Assembly: GCA_964433755.1 (NCBI GenBank)
Contig: CAYSSR010000008.1
Span: forward strand, 1 to 64,000
Source of the DNA: JAUVXJ01 sp964433755
GTDB lineage: Bacteria; Chloroflexota; Anaerolineae; UBA7937; B3-Chlor
Direction: 5' to 3'
DNA length: 64,000 bases
The notes beneath the pieces were generated by a model that was not told where the DNA came from, ran no database searches, and worked only from the letters and a program-made list of their open reading frames with translations. Below are positions 9,452 to 16,887 of the stretch, piece by piece. A program made the position numbers and the translations under genes. Each line of letters starts with the position of its first letter. Position 1 is the stretch's first letter.

Positions 9452-9567
9452 AATCACTCCCACAGTGCGAGTCGGGGATGGCAAGGGAAGTGGGGCGATT
9501 GTATCACCGGGTCGTGGCCGGGGCAAGCCTGGGTGCGGCTGCCTTCGTTCTTGTCACCCCCAAGGCA

Positions 9568-9606
9568 GCATGCTGAGTAGCCACGAAGTGGCGTATCGAA
9601 GCGTGC
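9568..9606. repeat. Palindromic REP-like element, copy 1
   Basis: Begins GCATGCTGAGTAGCCAC and ends GTATCGAAGCGTGC. The two ends are complementary around a GAA turn and would form a hairpin. A second copy lies 35 bases on. Confidence 0.6.
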
Positions 9607-9640
9607 GGTGGAGTGCAGCAGCATGTGGCTGCGGTGAGTC

Positions 9641-9689
9641 GCACCCTGAGTAGCTGGGAAGCGCAGCGCAGCAGCGTATCGAAGGGTGC
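9641..9689. repeat. Palindromic REP-like element, copy 2
   Basis: Begins GCACCCTGAGTAGC and ends GTATCGAAGGGTGC. It shares CTGAGTAGC and GTATCGAAG with copy 1, but its outer arms differ and compensate (GCACCCT/AGGGTGC). Copies 1 and 2 fill most of the gap between the glycosidase-like lipoprotein gene and the orphan gene at 9703. Confidence 0.6.
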
Positions 9690-9702
9690 TTGGTTGCTGC
9701 GC

Positions 9703-10299
9703 CTACCCCAACTCCACGTCGAACAGTCGACCGGACTTGAAGAACCTAGCGGTGACCTCGCCGTCGACGGTGATATCAAGTGAACCGTCGTGGAGCACAG
9801 CGGTCGGATACCGAACGGAGAGACGGTCGTACAGATCCTTGAACTTGGGAACCACGAGTCTGGCCGTGGACTCTGAGCAGAACTCCAAGGGGGATGTATC
9901 TGGATACCAGAAGCCGAGCCGCACCTCGCCGTACTCCTTGATCGCCCGCTCGGCTGTCCATACCGTCGCCCTCATGGCCCAGTAGACTAGCTGGATGCGC
10001 GTACCACGCCGTATGAGCGATCGAATGGGCAGGTGCGGGCGCTCATAGTAGACCAGGCCTCCCTCAGGATCCTGGTAGAGATCGACGCAGATGGTGAGCT
10101 TGTCTTGCAGGTCGAAGTGCTGTCGGAGGATAGCCGCCGCTTCTCGCGTTAGCAACTGGAGACCCGGCTCGGTGATCATGCGCTTGTCGAAAGCCCACGA
10201 TCTGATGTTCTCCAGGCTGGGCAGGACATCTCTTGGCAGAAACTGGGTTCCCCAGAAGCTTAGGCCGACAAAGATCGATGCATCGTGCGCTGCTGCCAC
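9703..10299 (-). CDS. Orphan protein of unknown function, 198 aa
   Basis: No family was recognised. The predicted protein is soluble, mixed alpha/beta and without signal peptide or membrane segment. It has an early hydrophobic stretch (SIFVGLSFWG) and aromatic-rich segments such as LGFWYPDTSP. The start is taken as the GTG at 10299, because AAAGGAGGT lies nine bases before it; the frame stays open to a TTG at 10341, but that start would place this ribosome site inside the gene. It sits 105 bases downstream of the HD-TPR gene on the same strand, so the two may be one transcription unit. Two REP-like palindromes follow it. Confidence 0.6.
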   Translation of the reverse strand: MAAAHDASIFVGLSFWGTQFLPRDVLPSLENIRSWAFDKRMITEPGLQLLTREAAAILRQHFDLQDKLTICVDLYQDPEGGLVYYERPHLPIRSLIRRGTRIQLVYWAMRATVWTAERAIKEYGEVRLGFWYPDTSPLEFCSESTARLVVPKFKDLYDRLSVRYPTAVLHDGSLDITVDGEVTARFFKSGRLFDVELG

Positions 10300-10404
10300 C
10301 TCGTCGAAACCTCCTTTCGGAGTGAGGTAAGATGTACGCAAAGCGTGGAGGACGGCAATGGAGGGCCCGGTCTCGGCAGCGCTGAGTACGTGGGCTGATG
10401 GGTA

Positions 10405-12432
10405 CTAGCCTTGCTCGGGGGCCCACATCTTGGTCACCGTCACACGCGGGTTCTTGTATAGCGTGAACTCCCGTCCCCAGAGTCGAAAGCCGACCTTGCC
10501 TGCTCGGTACATGGGAAGGACCTCTACCGGCCCTTCAGTAGGCCTCTCGTTGATCCACGTCATAACGTTGTTGCCTCTTGCCTCGAAGCGAACTATGTAC
10601 CACTCATGCAGCTGCACGGGCGCGTGCAGGTTGACCTCAATCAATGGCCCGGCGAAGTAGTCGCCATGTTGCAGCTGGTGCACACGCAGCATCGTCGGTG
10701 TCAGCTGCATCAGTATCCCAGTGGTTCCCCAAGCATCTGCCCGCATCAGGAACCCGGCCGCCCCGTTGAGCAGCTGAAACTCACACTCGAAGTCGTAGTC
10801 GATCCAGTCGCTGGAGCCGCCCAGCGCGATTCCCTCAGGAAGAATGAAAGGGTCGGCTTGCTCATACACGTAGGGAGCATCGACCGCCCACTTGCCGAGC
10901 ACCTGCACGACACTCACTTCGTGGGTCGAGGGTTCCTGGGTCAGAACACGCTTGCGTCGTTCCGCTGATTCGATTTGGTGCGCGCGGCTTTGCAGCCAAT
11001 TGCCAGCCCTGTCCGCTGCTACGCGGTGCGCCGCCACTGCGGCCTCGACGCGTTCCATTGCGTAGTGGCGATCTCCAAGGCCATGCAGACATGACGCGAT
11101 GGCCAAGTGCATCCGCGCGAGGTCACTATCGGGCAGGTGCGACATTTGGGACGCGAAGTCTACGATGCGAAGGTTTTGGAGGGCCTGAGCGTAGTCAGCC
11201 TTCTGTGCGAGGGTTATGCCGAGGATGAGATGGCCGAGGATGCTTCCGGGCCCAGAAGCCACGGCTTTCTGCGCGACGGTGAGTGCTTCGTCCCAGAGTT
11301 CCTCCTGAACGAGCTGATCCGCCAGGAAGGCCTGAAGAGGTGCGGACCCTGGGTAGAGGGATGTGCCGCGGCGGAGCAGTGAAATAGCCTCATGCTTTTC
11401 GCCTTTTCCCACGAGTTCGACAGCTTGATGCAGTAGGGTCTCAGGGACCTCACCAATAGCGATCTCGACCCTCCCCTTCGCGAACCCCGAAATGGGCTCA
11501 AGCGACTGGGTCGCTCGTTGGGCTGTCAGGGAGGCCAACTCGTGTCTCAGGACGGGGACTACGCTTTCAGGCACGCGCCGCTTCCCGTGACCCCGTTTGA
11601 CGGCCTTGGGGACTGTGTCTACCGTGAGTCGGACGAAACTGCGGAGCACATCAAGGACTCTGTCAGCCCTCAACTTCTGCTCGAGTCCGTTGACAACCAG
11701 GACTGGGATGATGTTCACAACTTCCTGGGTCTCGTCGTTGGCAAACCGAAACGAGAACTGGATCCGGCCGTCTGCGTCTATGGCCACGCCATCCACGCAG
11801 TGGCACTTCCACCAATGAGCCTGTGACTTGACGGGTATGGTTGACTGCTCAAGCTCACCCAGGTCTACTCGCCTGAAGTCACAGTCCAATTCGTCTGCAA
11901 GGCGCAGCAGACCGGCCAGCACCCTGACTCTCACCGTCGAGGGCCCCTTGGTCTCATCCTGGCAAGAGTCTAGGCTCTCTCTTGTGTGGGCGCGCACAAC
12001 CTGGGCGACTTGGTCAATGAACTCTGCCTCCAGGACATTGTCTCCCAGCTCGACTACTATGCGTTCCTCGCTGATTAGGTGGTGGCAGTCCCGCATGATC
12101 TGCTCGCGTATCTCAGGATCGGATTTCGCGAGCCGTATCTGGTCCGGAGTATATCGATCGCTGACGAGATCCCTCTCAAGGAATCTCTGGTCCTGCATGC
12201 CGATGTCGTGGAGGAGAGCTGCAGACACGAGGACATAGCATTCGTCCTCTGTTAGCTCACGTTGAGAGTGCGAGAGGAGCTTCTCCAGCATCTCGATGAC
12301 TCTGTCGGAGTGACCGAGGTTGTGGAAAGTGTAGTGGCGGAGCCAAGGCTGCCTCCATATCTGTTCGGCCTTCTGTCTAACACGGTAGGTTCGCTTCTGC
12401 GAGTCTGGGCCTGACAACACTTGGATGTCCAT
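10405..12432 (-). CDS. HD-domain phosphohydrolase-like protein with TPR-like repeats and a C-terminal jelly-roll domain
   Basis: A 675-aa protein without signal peptide. The N-terminal HD domain (about 25-190) has FHNLGHSDRV (H41), LLHDIGMQ (H75, D76), CHHLISEE (H117/H118), RAHTRE (H149) and RLADELDCD (D180), so the metal site looks complete. Its HN-GH spacing recalls HD proteins of signalling and conflict systems. Residues about 330-480 are helical repeats of TPR type (AVELVGKGEKHEAISLLRRG). Residues about 505-675 form a beta-rich concanavalin/DUF1080-like domain with LHEWYIVRFEARGN. This domain order is not one I recognise. The ATG at 12432 follows CGGAGCT. The substrate is unknown; a nucleotide is plausible from the HD fold. 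Confidence 0.65.
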   Translation of the reverse strand: MDIQVLSGPDSQKRTYRVRQKAEQIWRQPWLRHYTFHNLGHSDRVIEMLEKLLSHSQRELTEDECYVLVSAALLHDIGMQDQRFLERDLVSDRYTPDQIRLAKSDPEIREQIMRDCHHLISEERIVVELGDNVLEAEFIDQVAQVVRAHTRESLDSCQDETKGPSTVRVRVLAGLLRLADELDCDFRRVDLGELEQSTIPVKSQAHWWKCHCVDGVAIDADGRIQFSFRFANDETQEVVNIIPVLVVNGLEQKLRADRVLDVLRSFVRLTVDTVPKAVKRGHGKRRVPESVVPVLRHELASLTAQRATQSLEPISGFAKGRVEIAIGEVPETLLHQAVELVGKGEKHEAISLLRRGTSLYPGSAPLQAFLADQLVQEELWDEALTVAQKAVASGPGSILGHLILGITLAQKADYAQALQNLRIVDFASQMSHLPDSDLARMHLAIASCLHGLGDRHYAMERVEAAVAAHRVAADRAGNWLQSRAHQIESAERRKRVLTQEPSTHEVSVVQVLGKWAVDAPYVYEQADPFILPEGIALGGSSDWIDYDFECEFQLLNGAAGFLMRADAWGTTGILMQLTPTMLRVHQLQHGDYFAGPLIEVNLHAPVQLHEWYIVRFEARGNNVMTWINERPTEGPVEVLPMYRAGKVGFRLWGREFTLYKNPRVTVTKMWAPEQG

Positions 12433-12899
12433 AGCTCCGCGGTCTCCCGTTCAATAGGGCAAGAAGGACTCACGAAGAGCATCAGCTTGGCAGGCTGAGA
12501 GACGATGGCTCTGGCCACTTGAGTTGCGAAGGCTCGACGACCCGAGGGCTGATTGCTGTGCATCGCAGCGTGCTGCGCAATGCTACTCAAGAACTGTATC
12601 ATAAGCCGGCGTCAATCGCCAGCCTGTTCTTCAGCTGGCACGGCGCAGTGCCGGTGTCCGTCGACGGATGCTGCGACTCGCATGCGCAGGTGAGAGAGGA
12701 CGTTGCCCGAAGTGGGTCATTGTCTGGAATCATGGTGCTACGGTGAAGCTGCGTTTGTGGTCCCAACGTTTTCCGCCTATAATCCCCTCGTATCCACCGC
12801 CAGGGCGGCGCGTCGAAGAAGAGCTTCGCGCCGCCGCTGACGTTGGGGGCGGTAACTTCACGGCGACGTCGGGGTTGTCTTAGGAGGAGGTCACTGACA
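12433..12899. other. 467-base intergenic region between divergent genes
   Basis: It separates the minus-strand HD-TPR gene from plsY. A candidate plsY promoter lies near 12755-12783 and a strong ribosome-binding site at 12882-12891. No convincing promoter was found for the HD gene, and no small gene or RNA structure was recognised. Confidence 0.5.
12755..12783 (+). promoter_or_regulatory. Candidate promoter of plsY-gpsA(-trxA)
   Basis: A perfect -10 TATAAT at 12778-12783, with TTGTGG (12755-12760) 17 bp upstream as a weak -35. It lies about 115 bases before the plsY start. Confidence 0.5.
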
Positions 12900-13535
12900 T
12901 TGGCTGTCTTGCAGTACGCGGCTGTGATCCTGATCGGTTATCTCCTGGGGTCGATCCCCTTCGGCTACATCGTGGGACGTCTCAGGGGCGTGGACGTGAC
13001 CCAGTACGGGAGCGGCCGCATCGGAGGGACCAACGTCCTGCGGACCGCCGGGAAGAAGGCCGCTGCGGTGAGCATCGGCCTGGACCTGGCCAAGGGGGCG
13101 GCTGCGGCGCTGCTGGCGCGGTGGCTGCTGGGCACGGAACTGGCGGTGGCCCTGGCCGGATTCGCCGCGGTGATGGGGCACAACTACTCCATCTTCATCG
13201 GCTTCCGAGGAGGGGCCGGGACGGGCACCTCCATGGGCGCCTACTTCTTCATGGCTCCCTGGCCCACTCTGATCGTGGGTCTTTCCAGCGCCTTCATCGG
13301 ATTCGTGGTGCTGCGCTACGCATCGGTGACCTCGCTCCTCATCGTCTTCCTCATGTCACCAGCGCTGCTCGTCGGTGTGCTCTTCTTCCATCAGCCGCTG
13401 GAGCATCTGGCCTTCGCTGTGGCGGTGGGCCTGGTCGTTCTCTGGTCCCACCGGCCCAACATCAAACGACTCCTCCAGGGCACGGAGCGGCGCGTAGGGG
13501 AGCCAGCGAAGAAGATAGGGGAAGAAAGGGTCTAG
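12900..13535 (+). CDS. plsY: Acyl-phosphate:glycerol-3-phosphate acyltransferase PlsY
   Basis: A 211-aa integral membrane enzyme that makes lysophosphatidic acid from acyl-phosphate and glycerol-3-phosphate, the first acylation of phospholipid synthesis. Family marks are LLGSIPFGYIVGR, GSGRIGGTNVLRTAGKKAA, VMGHNYSIFIGFRGGAGTGT and the closing LVVLWSHRPNIKRLLQGTE. The start is taken as TTG at 12900, because AGGAGGAGGT ends eight bases before it and the protein then opens directly into the first membrane helix. The in-frame start 57 bases upstream would add an Arg-rich stretch and precede the ribosome site. The stop overlaps the gpsA start. Confidence 0.93.
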   Translation: MAVLQYAAVILIGYLLGSIPFGYIVGRLRGVDVTQYGSGRIGGTNVLRTAGKKAAAVSIGLDLAKGAAAALLARWLLGTELAVALAGFAAVMGHNYSIFIGFRGGAGTGTSMGAYFFMAPWPTLIVGLSSAFIGFVVLRYASVTSLLIVFLMSPALLVGVLFFHQPLEHLAFAVAVGLVVLWSHRPNIKRLLQGTERRVGEPAKKIGEERV

Positions 13536-14581
13536 TGGGCGAAGAGAAGAGCATCGCCGTCGTCGGCACCGGCGCCTGGGGCACCACTCTGGCCGTGATG
13601 CTGGCACGCACCGGGCGCGACGTCGTTCTCTGCGCGCGCACCGAGGAAGAGGCGGCCACCCTGCGAGCGTCGCGAGAGAACTGGCGCTTCCTCCCAGGGA
13701 TCCCATTCCCCGACGATATGGCCATCACCTCCTCTCTGGAACAAGCTTTGGACTCGTGCGCCATGCTCATGATGGTGGTCCCGGCCCAGACGATGAGGGA
13801 GAACGTGAGGCTGGTGCGGCCCCACGTCCACGAGGACACGGTGGTCCTGAGCGCGGCCAAAGGGCTGGAGACGGAGACCGGACTGCGTATGTCCCAGGTC
13901 ATCGCCGAGGAGCTGGACCGCGAGGTGAACGAAGCGATCTGCGTCCTCTCCGGGCCGAATCTGTCCCGAGAGATAGCCTCTGGCAAGCCATCGGGCACTG
14001 TCATCGCCTCGGCCCGAGAAGAGGTGGCCGAGTTCGCCCGGGACCTGGTCATGACCAGCCGTTTCCGCGTGTACACCCACAGTGACCTGACGGGTGTGGA
14101 GCTGGCGGGGGCATTGAAGAATATCATCGCTCTGGGCGCGGGAGCCGCCGAGGAGCTGGGCTATGGAGAGAACGCCAAGGCCATCTTCATGACCCGCGGT
14201 CTGGCGGAGATCACGAGGCTGGGAGTGGCTGCCGGCGCCAACCCGTTGACCTTCTCCGGTCTGGCAGGCGTGGGCGATCTGATCTGCACCTGTGCCAGCC
14301 CGCACAGCAGGAACCACTACGTGGGTCAGGAGATAGCCAAGGGACGGAGCCTGCAAGAGGTGGAGCAATCCATGACCATGGTCGCCGAGGGAGTGAATAC
14401 CACCAAGGCAGCGATGAAGCTGGCTAGCAGATTCGACGTAGAGATGCCTATCACCGAGCAGATCTCCAAGGTCCTGTTCGAGGGCAAGGATATCCACCGG
14501 GCCATCGCCGAGTTGCTGGTCCGCGACCCGAAGCGCGAGCTGGAGGGGCTCGAGGACTGGGTGAAGCGTTTGCAGGTTTGA
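13535..14581 (+). CDS. gpsA: Glycerol-3-phosphate dehydrogenase [NAD(P)+]
   Basis: A 348-aa enzyme that reduces dihydroxyacetone phosphate to glycerol-3-phosphate, the substrate of PlsY encoded just upstream. The Rossmann motif is VVGTGAWGTTLA at the N-terminus. Later signatures are SAAKGLE, LSGPNLSREIA, GALKNIIALGAG (catalytic Lys) and TFSGLAGVGDLICTC. The GTG start at 13535 overlaps the plsY stop by one base (TAGTG), with AAAGGGT upstream, so the two genes are coupled. Length is normal for the family. Confidence 0.96.
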   Translation: MGEEKSIAVVGTGAWGTTLAVMLARTGRDVVLCARTEEEAATLRASRENWRFLPGIPFPDDMAITSSLEQALDSCAMLMMVVPAQTMRENVRLVRPHVHEDTVVLSAAKGLETETGLRMSQVIAEELDREVNEAICVLSGPNLSREIASGKPSGTVIASAREEVAEFARDLVMTSRFRVYTHSDLTGVELAGALKNIIALGAGAAEELGYGENAKAIFMTRGLAEITRLGVAAGANPLTFSGLAGVGDLICTCASPHSRNHYVGQEIAKGRSLQEVEQSMTMVAEGVNTTKAAMKLASRFDVEMPITEQISKVLFEGKDIHRAIAELLVRDPKRELEGLEDWVKRLQV

Positions 14582-14628
14582 GCGGAATCCAGTAGCATTA
14601 GACCACCAGATAAACGCAGGAGGACCCC

Positions 14629-14961
14629 ATGGCCGAACCGATCCACGTGACCGACGAGACCTTCGAGGAGGAGGTGCTTCAGTGTGACCTGCCCGTGATC
14701 ACCGACTTCTGGGCGGACTGGTGCGGACCGTGCCACGCCCTCGCTCCTATCGTCGATGAGATCTCCGCAGAGTTCGACGGGCAGCTCAAGGTCACCAAGT
14801 TGGATGTGGATACCAACCCTCAGACCGCCACGCAGTATGGGGTCCGTGGTATTCCCACGTTGATCGTGTTCAAGGAGGGGAAGCCGGTAGAGACGCTGGT
14901 GGGCTGGATGCCCAAAGAGCAGTTGATGAAGAAGCTCAGCCCCCACGTGGAGACAGAGTAG
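14629..14961 (+). CDS. trxA: Thioredoxin
   Basis: A 110-aa cytoplasmic thioredoxin with active site WCGPC at residues 31-35, the conserved cis-proline segment GIPTLIVF and the DVDTNP loop. AGGAGG lies just before the ATG. It follows gpsA by 47 bases without a visible promoter and is closed by a strong terminator, so it is probably the last gene of the plsY-gpsA transcript. The role is general disulfide reduction; it could also serve the neighbouring sulfur-transfer cluster, but that is only positional inference. Confidence 0.95.
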   Translation: MAEPIHVTDETFEEEVLQCDLPVITDFWADWCGPCHALAPIVDEISAEFDGQLKVTKLDVDTNPQTATQYGVRGIPTLIVFKEGKPVETLVGWMPKEQLMKKLSPHVETE

Positions 14962-14986
14962 CCCCTCCGCCGTAGAGGCAACAACG

Positions 14987-15023
14987 GCCGCCAGATTCCG
15001 AGTATGGGATCTGGCGGCTTTTT
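14987..15023 (+). terminator. Rho-independent terminator after trxA
   Basis: Perfect 10-bp arms GCCGCCAGAT (14987-14996) and ATCTGGCGGC (15009-15018), a 12-base loop, then five Ts. Confidence 0.92.
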
Positions 15024-15040
15024 CGTTGGCGGACGTCCCT

Positions 15041-15067
15041 CGTAGGGGTGGGTCTCAGACCCGCTCT
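15041..15067 (+). repeat. Dispersed palindromic repeat, copy 2
   Basis: CGTAGG, then arms GGGTCT and AGACCC around the TCAG core. It shares head and core with the copies at 8179 and 20421, but the arms differ. Confidence 0.6.
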
Positions 15068-15118
15068 TACATTCGGGGCCTGGCTTCGTGGTGCCACTGA
15101 ACCCTGTTCCCAATGTAC

Positions 15119-15147
15119 TTGACAACCGGACAGAAATATGTTATTAT
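15119..15147 (+). promoter_or_regulatory. Promoter of the ArsR-TusA-DsrE cluster
   Basis: Consensus -35 TTGACA (15119-15124), 17-bp spacer, -10 TATTAT (15142-15147). It lies about 80 bases before the ArsR start. Confidence 0.8.
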
Positions 15148-15173
15148 GTACGTGAAAGCGGAGATATGTACAT
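15146..15173. promoter_or_regulatory. Candidate ArsR operator pair
   Basis: ATGTACGT (15146-15153) overlaps the -10, and the perfect palindrome ATGTACAT (15166-15173) lies one 20-bp step downstream, about two helical turns. Position over the transcription start suits autorepression by the ArsR-type protein encoded next. Confidence 0.5.
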
Positions 15174-15227
15174 CCGTATCGAAAGGAAGGGTGGACCCCC
15201 ATGACTGCCCGCGAGGAGGTGGGATAG

Positions 15228-15560
15228 GTGGACAAGGCTCTTCAAGAGGAGATAGACCAGCTTCACGCAGAACTGTGCCAGTGCCTGGCTGACCCCAGGA
15301 GGATCACCATTCTCTACGCCCTGAGCGAGGGGCCGAAGAACGTGAGTGAGCTCATGGAGGCACTGGACATGAATCGCGCCACCGCTTCCCGTCACCTGAA
15401 GGTGCTGAGGGACGGGTCCATGGTCAATACCGAGCGCGACGGGGTAAGCGTGTACTACTCCCTGGCTGATGACAGGGTCATCAAAGCGCTCGACTTGCTG
15501 CGGGAGGTGTTGGCTCAGGTCCTGGCCCAGCGTAAGGCGCTGGCCGAGGCGCTGGAATAG
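15228..15560 (+). CDS. ArsR-family transcriptional regulator
   Basis: A 110-aa winged-helix DNA-binding protein. ELCQCLADPRRITILYAL and the recognition-helix region MNRATASRHLKVLRDG are typical of ArsR/SmtB repressors. Two Cys in CQC near the N-terminus could sense metal, thiol or sulfane sulfur. The GTG at 15228 is preceded by GAGGAGGTGGG. It is the first gene after a strong promoter and 65 bases before tusA, so it probably controls the sulfur-transfer cluster in response to a sulfur species. The family is secure; the inducer is inferred. Confidence 0.9.
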   Translation: MDKALQEEIDQLHAELCQCLADPRRITILYALSEGPKNVSELMEALDMNRATASRHLKVLRDGSMVNTERDGVSVYYSLADDRVIKALDLLREVLAQVLAQRKALAEALE

Positions 15561-15625
15561 GGTGCAGTCGTTGTCAGGGACGGGTGCCTGACACTCAAGT
15601 GTGACGTCAACAGGAGGGGTAGGAA

Positions 15626-15868
15626 ATGAGCGCAGAGTATTCGGTAGAGAAGACGGTGGACTACAAGGGTCTGTTCTGCCCCATGCCCATCGTCAAGGTC
15701 GCCAGGGCCATCAAGGAGATAGAGATGGGCCAGGTGCTGGAGATGCTGGCCGACGATCCAGGCTCCAAGGCCGACATGCAGGCGTGGGCGCGCCAGACCC
15801 GTCACGAGCTGCTGGAGATGAAGGAAGAAGGCGGCCTATTCAAGTTCTACGTGCGTCGCACGAGCTAG
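15626..15868 (+). CDS. tusA: TusA-family sulfurtransferase
   Basis: An 80-aa sulfur carrier. The diagnostic CPMP motif (Cys 18 in YKGLFCPMPIVK) would hold a persulfide and hand it to partner proteins. AGGAGGGGTAGGAA precedes the ATG. It stands 13 bases before a DsrE gene, in an operon with a second DsrE, membrane and Fe-S redox subunits and a lipoyl carrier. This context points to dissimilatory sulfur transfer more than to tRNA thiolation. Confidence 0.9.
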   Translation: MSAEYSVEKTVDYKGLFCPMPIVKVARAIKEIEMGQVLEMLADDPGSKADMQAWARQTRHELLEMKEEGGLFKFYVRRTS

Positions 15869-15881
15869 CGGAGATAGAGAA

Positions 15882-16376
15882 ATGGCTGAGAAGCAGAAGA
15901 GACTGGCCGTTGTGGCCTCCAAGGGCTCGCTGGATCAGGCCTATTCCCCATTGATCCTGGCGACCACGGCGGCTGCTATGGGTTGGGAGGTGGCGATATA
16001 CTTCACCTTCTTCGGGTTCGACATCATCAACAAGAAGAGGATGCACGCCCTCAAGGTGTCGCCCATAGGCAACCCGGCTATGCCAGAGCCTATTCCGGCG
16101 GTCCCGATGAAGGTTCCCAATCTCATCGGCACCATCCCGGGAATGACTCACGTGGCCACGGCGTTCATGAAGAACTGGATGGGGAGGGCCAACTTGCCCA
16201 GCATTCCGGAATTCGTGGACATGGCCAAGGAGATGGGCGTGCGTCTCATCGCCTGCGCCATGACCATGGGGGTGATGGGTGTAGACGAGAAGGACCTGGT
16301 AGAGGGCGTGGAACTGGCCGGCGCGACAGCGTTCCTGGACTTCGCGGGCGACGCCGACGTGACTCTCTACATCTAG
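15882..16376 (+). CDS. DsrE-family sulfur carrier protein (DsrE2-like)
   Basis: A 164-aa DsrE/DsrF-like protein. It opens with a beta strand (KRLAVVASKG) and has hydrophobic segments around WEVAIYFTFFGFD. A Cys at about 125 in RLIACAMTMGVMG is the likely sulfur-binding residue, and GATAFLDFAGDADVTLYI closes the fold. Size and motif match the DsrE2 group found with TusA in sulfur oxidisers. It lies between tusA and a second DsrE gene, from which 85 bases with a strong GC hairpin separate it. It probably accepts persulfide from or donates it to TusA. Confidence 0.85.
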   Translation: MAEKQKRLAVVASKGSLDQAYSPLILATTAAAMGWEVAIYFTFFGFDIINKKRMHALKVSPIGNPAMPEPIPAVPMKVPNLIGTIPGMTHVATAFMKNWMGRANLPSIPEFVDMAKEMGVRLIACAMTMGVMGVDEKDLVEGVELAGATAFLDFAGDADVTLYI

Positions 16377-16384
16377 GACCTGAG

Positions 16385-16404
16385 CCGCGGAAACGCCGCC
16401 GCGG
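16385..16404. other. GC-rich hairpin between the two DsrE genes
   Basis: CCGCGG at 16385-16390 and at 16399-16404, separated by eight bases, nine bases after the DsrE stop. There is no U-tract, so it is not a classical terminator. It may stabilise or process the mRNA and adjust expression of the two halves. Confidence 0.45.
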
Positions 16405-16461
16405 TCGGGCTAGATGCATGCACCCCGGCGACCGGCTGGACACGGCGAGAGGAGTTAGGGC

Positions 16462-16845
16462 ATGAGCGAGGAAGAAACAAAGAGCATCATGTACGTCCAG
16501 ACGCATGGGGTGGACGAGCCGGGCAAGAGCGCCACTCCGTTCTTTCTGGCGGCGGCCGCCGCAGCGATGGATATCGAGGCGGCCATCTACTTCACCATGA
16601 ACGGGGCGACCCTGCTGAAGAAAGGTGTCGCCGAGGATCTCAACATCAAGCGCGGTGCAGGTGGTCAGAGCCTCAGGTTCTTCATGGACCAGGCTCTGGA
16701 GCTGGGCGTGAAGTTCTACGTTTGCCAACCCAGCCTGGACCTGCACGACCTGAGCATGGACGATCTGATCAACGGAGTGGAGATGATCGGCGGCGCTGCC
16801 TTCAACAGCATGGCCCTGGATGCCGACACGGTGATCTCGTTCTAG
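16462..16845 (+). CDS. DsrE-family protein, second copy
   Basis: A 127-aa small DsrE/TusD-fold protein. MYVQTHGVDEPGKS and AAAAAAMDIEAAIYFTMNG match the family's first strand-helix unit, and GVKFYVCQPSLDLH contains its only Cys (about 88), at the usual active position. GAGAGGAGTTAGGGC precedes the ATG at 16462. It is shorter than the DsrE encoded before it and lacks that protein's middle insert, so the two are probably distinct carriers and not a recent duplication. The membrane cytochrome gene follows within about 42 bases. Confidence 0.83.
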   Translation: MSEEETKSIMYVQTHGVDEPGKSATPFFLAAAAAAMDIEAAIYFTMNGATLLKKGVAEDLNIKRGAGGQSLRFFMDQALELGVKFYVCQPSLDLHDLSMDDLINGVEMIGGAAFNSMALDADTVISF

Positions 16846-16887
16846 GTGGCTTGCCGCTGGCAGGTCCTTGGTGGATGTGAGAGAGGC

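Noticed and set aside
9568..9689. CRISPR array
   Set aside because: Only two imperfect palindromic copies with differing arms, no regular spacers and no cas genes.
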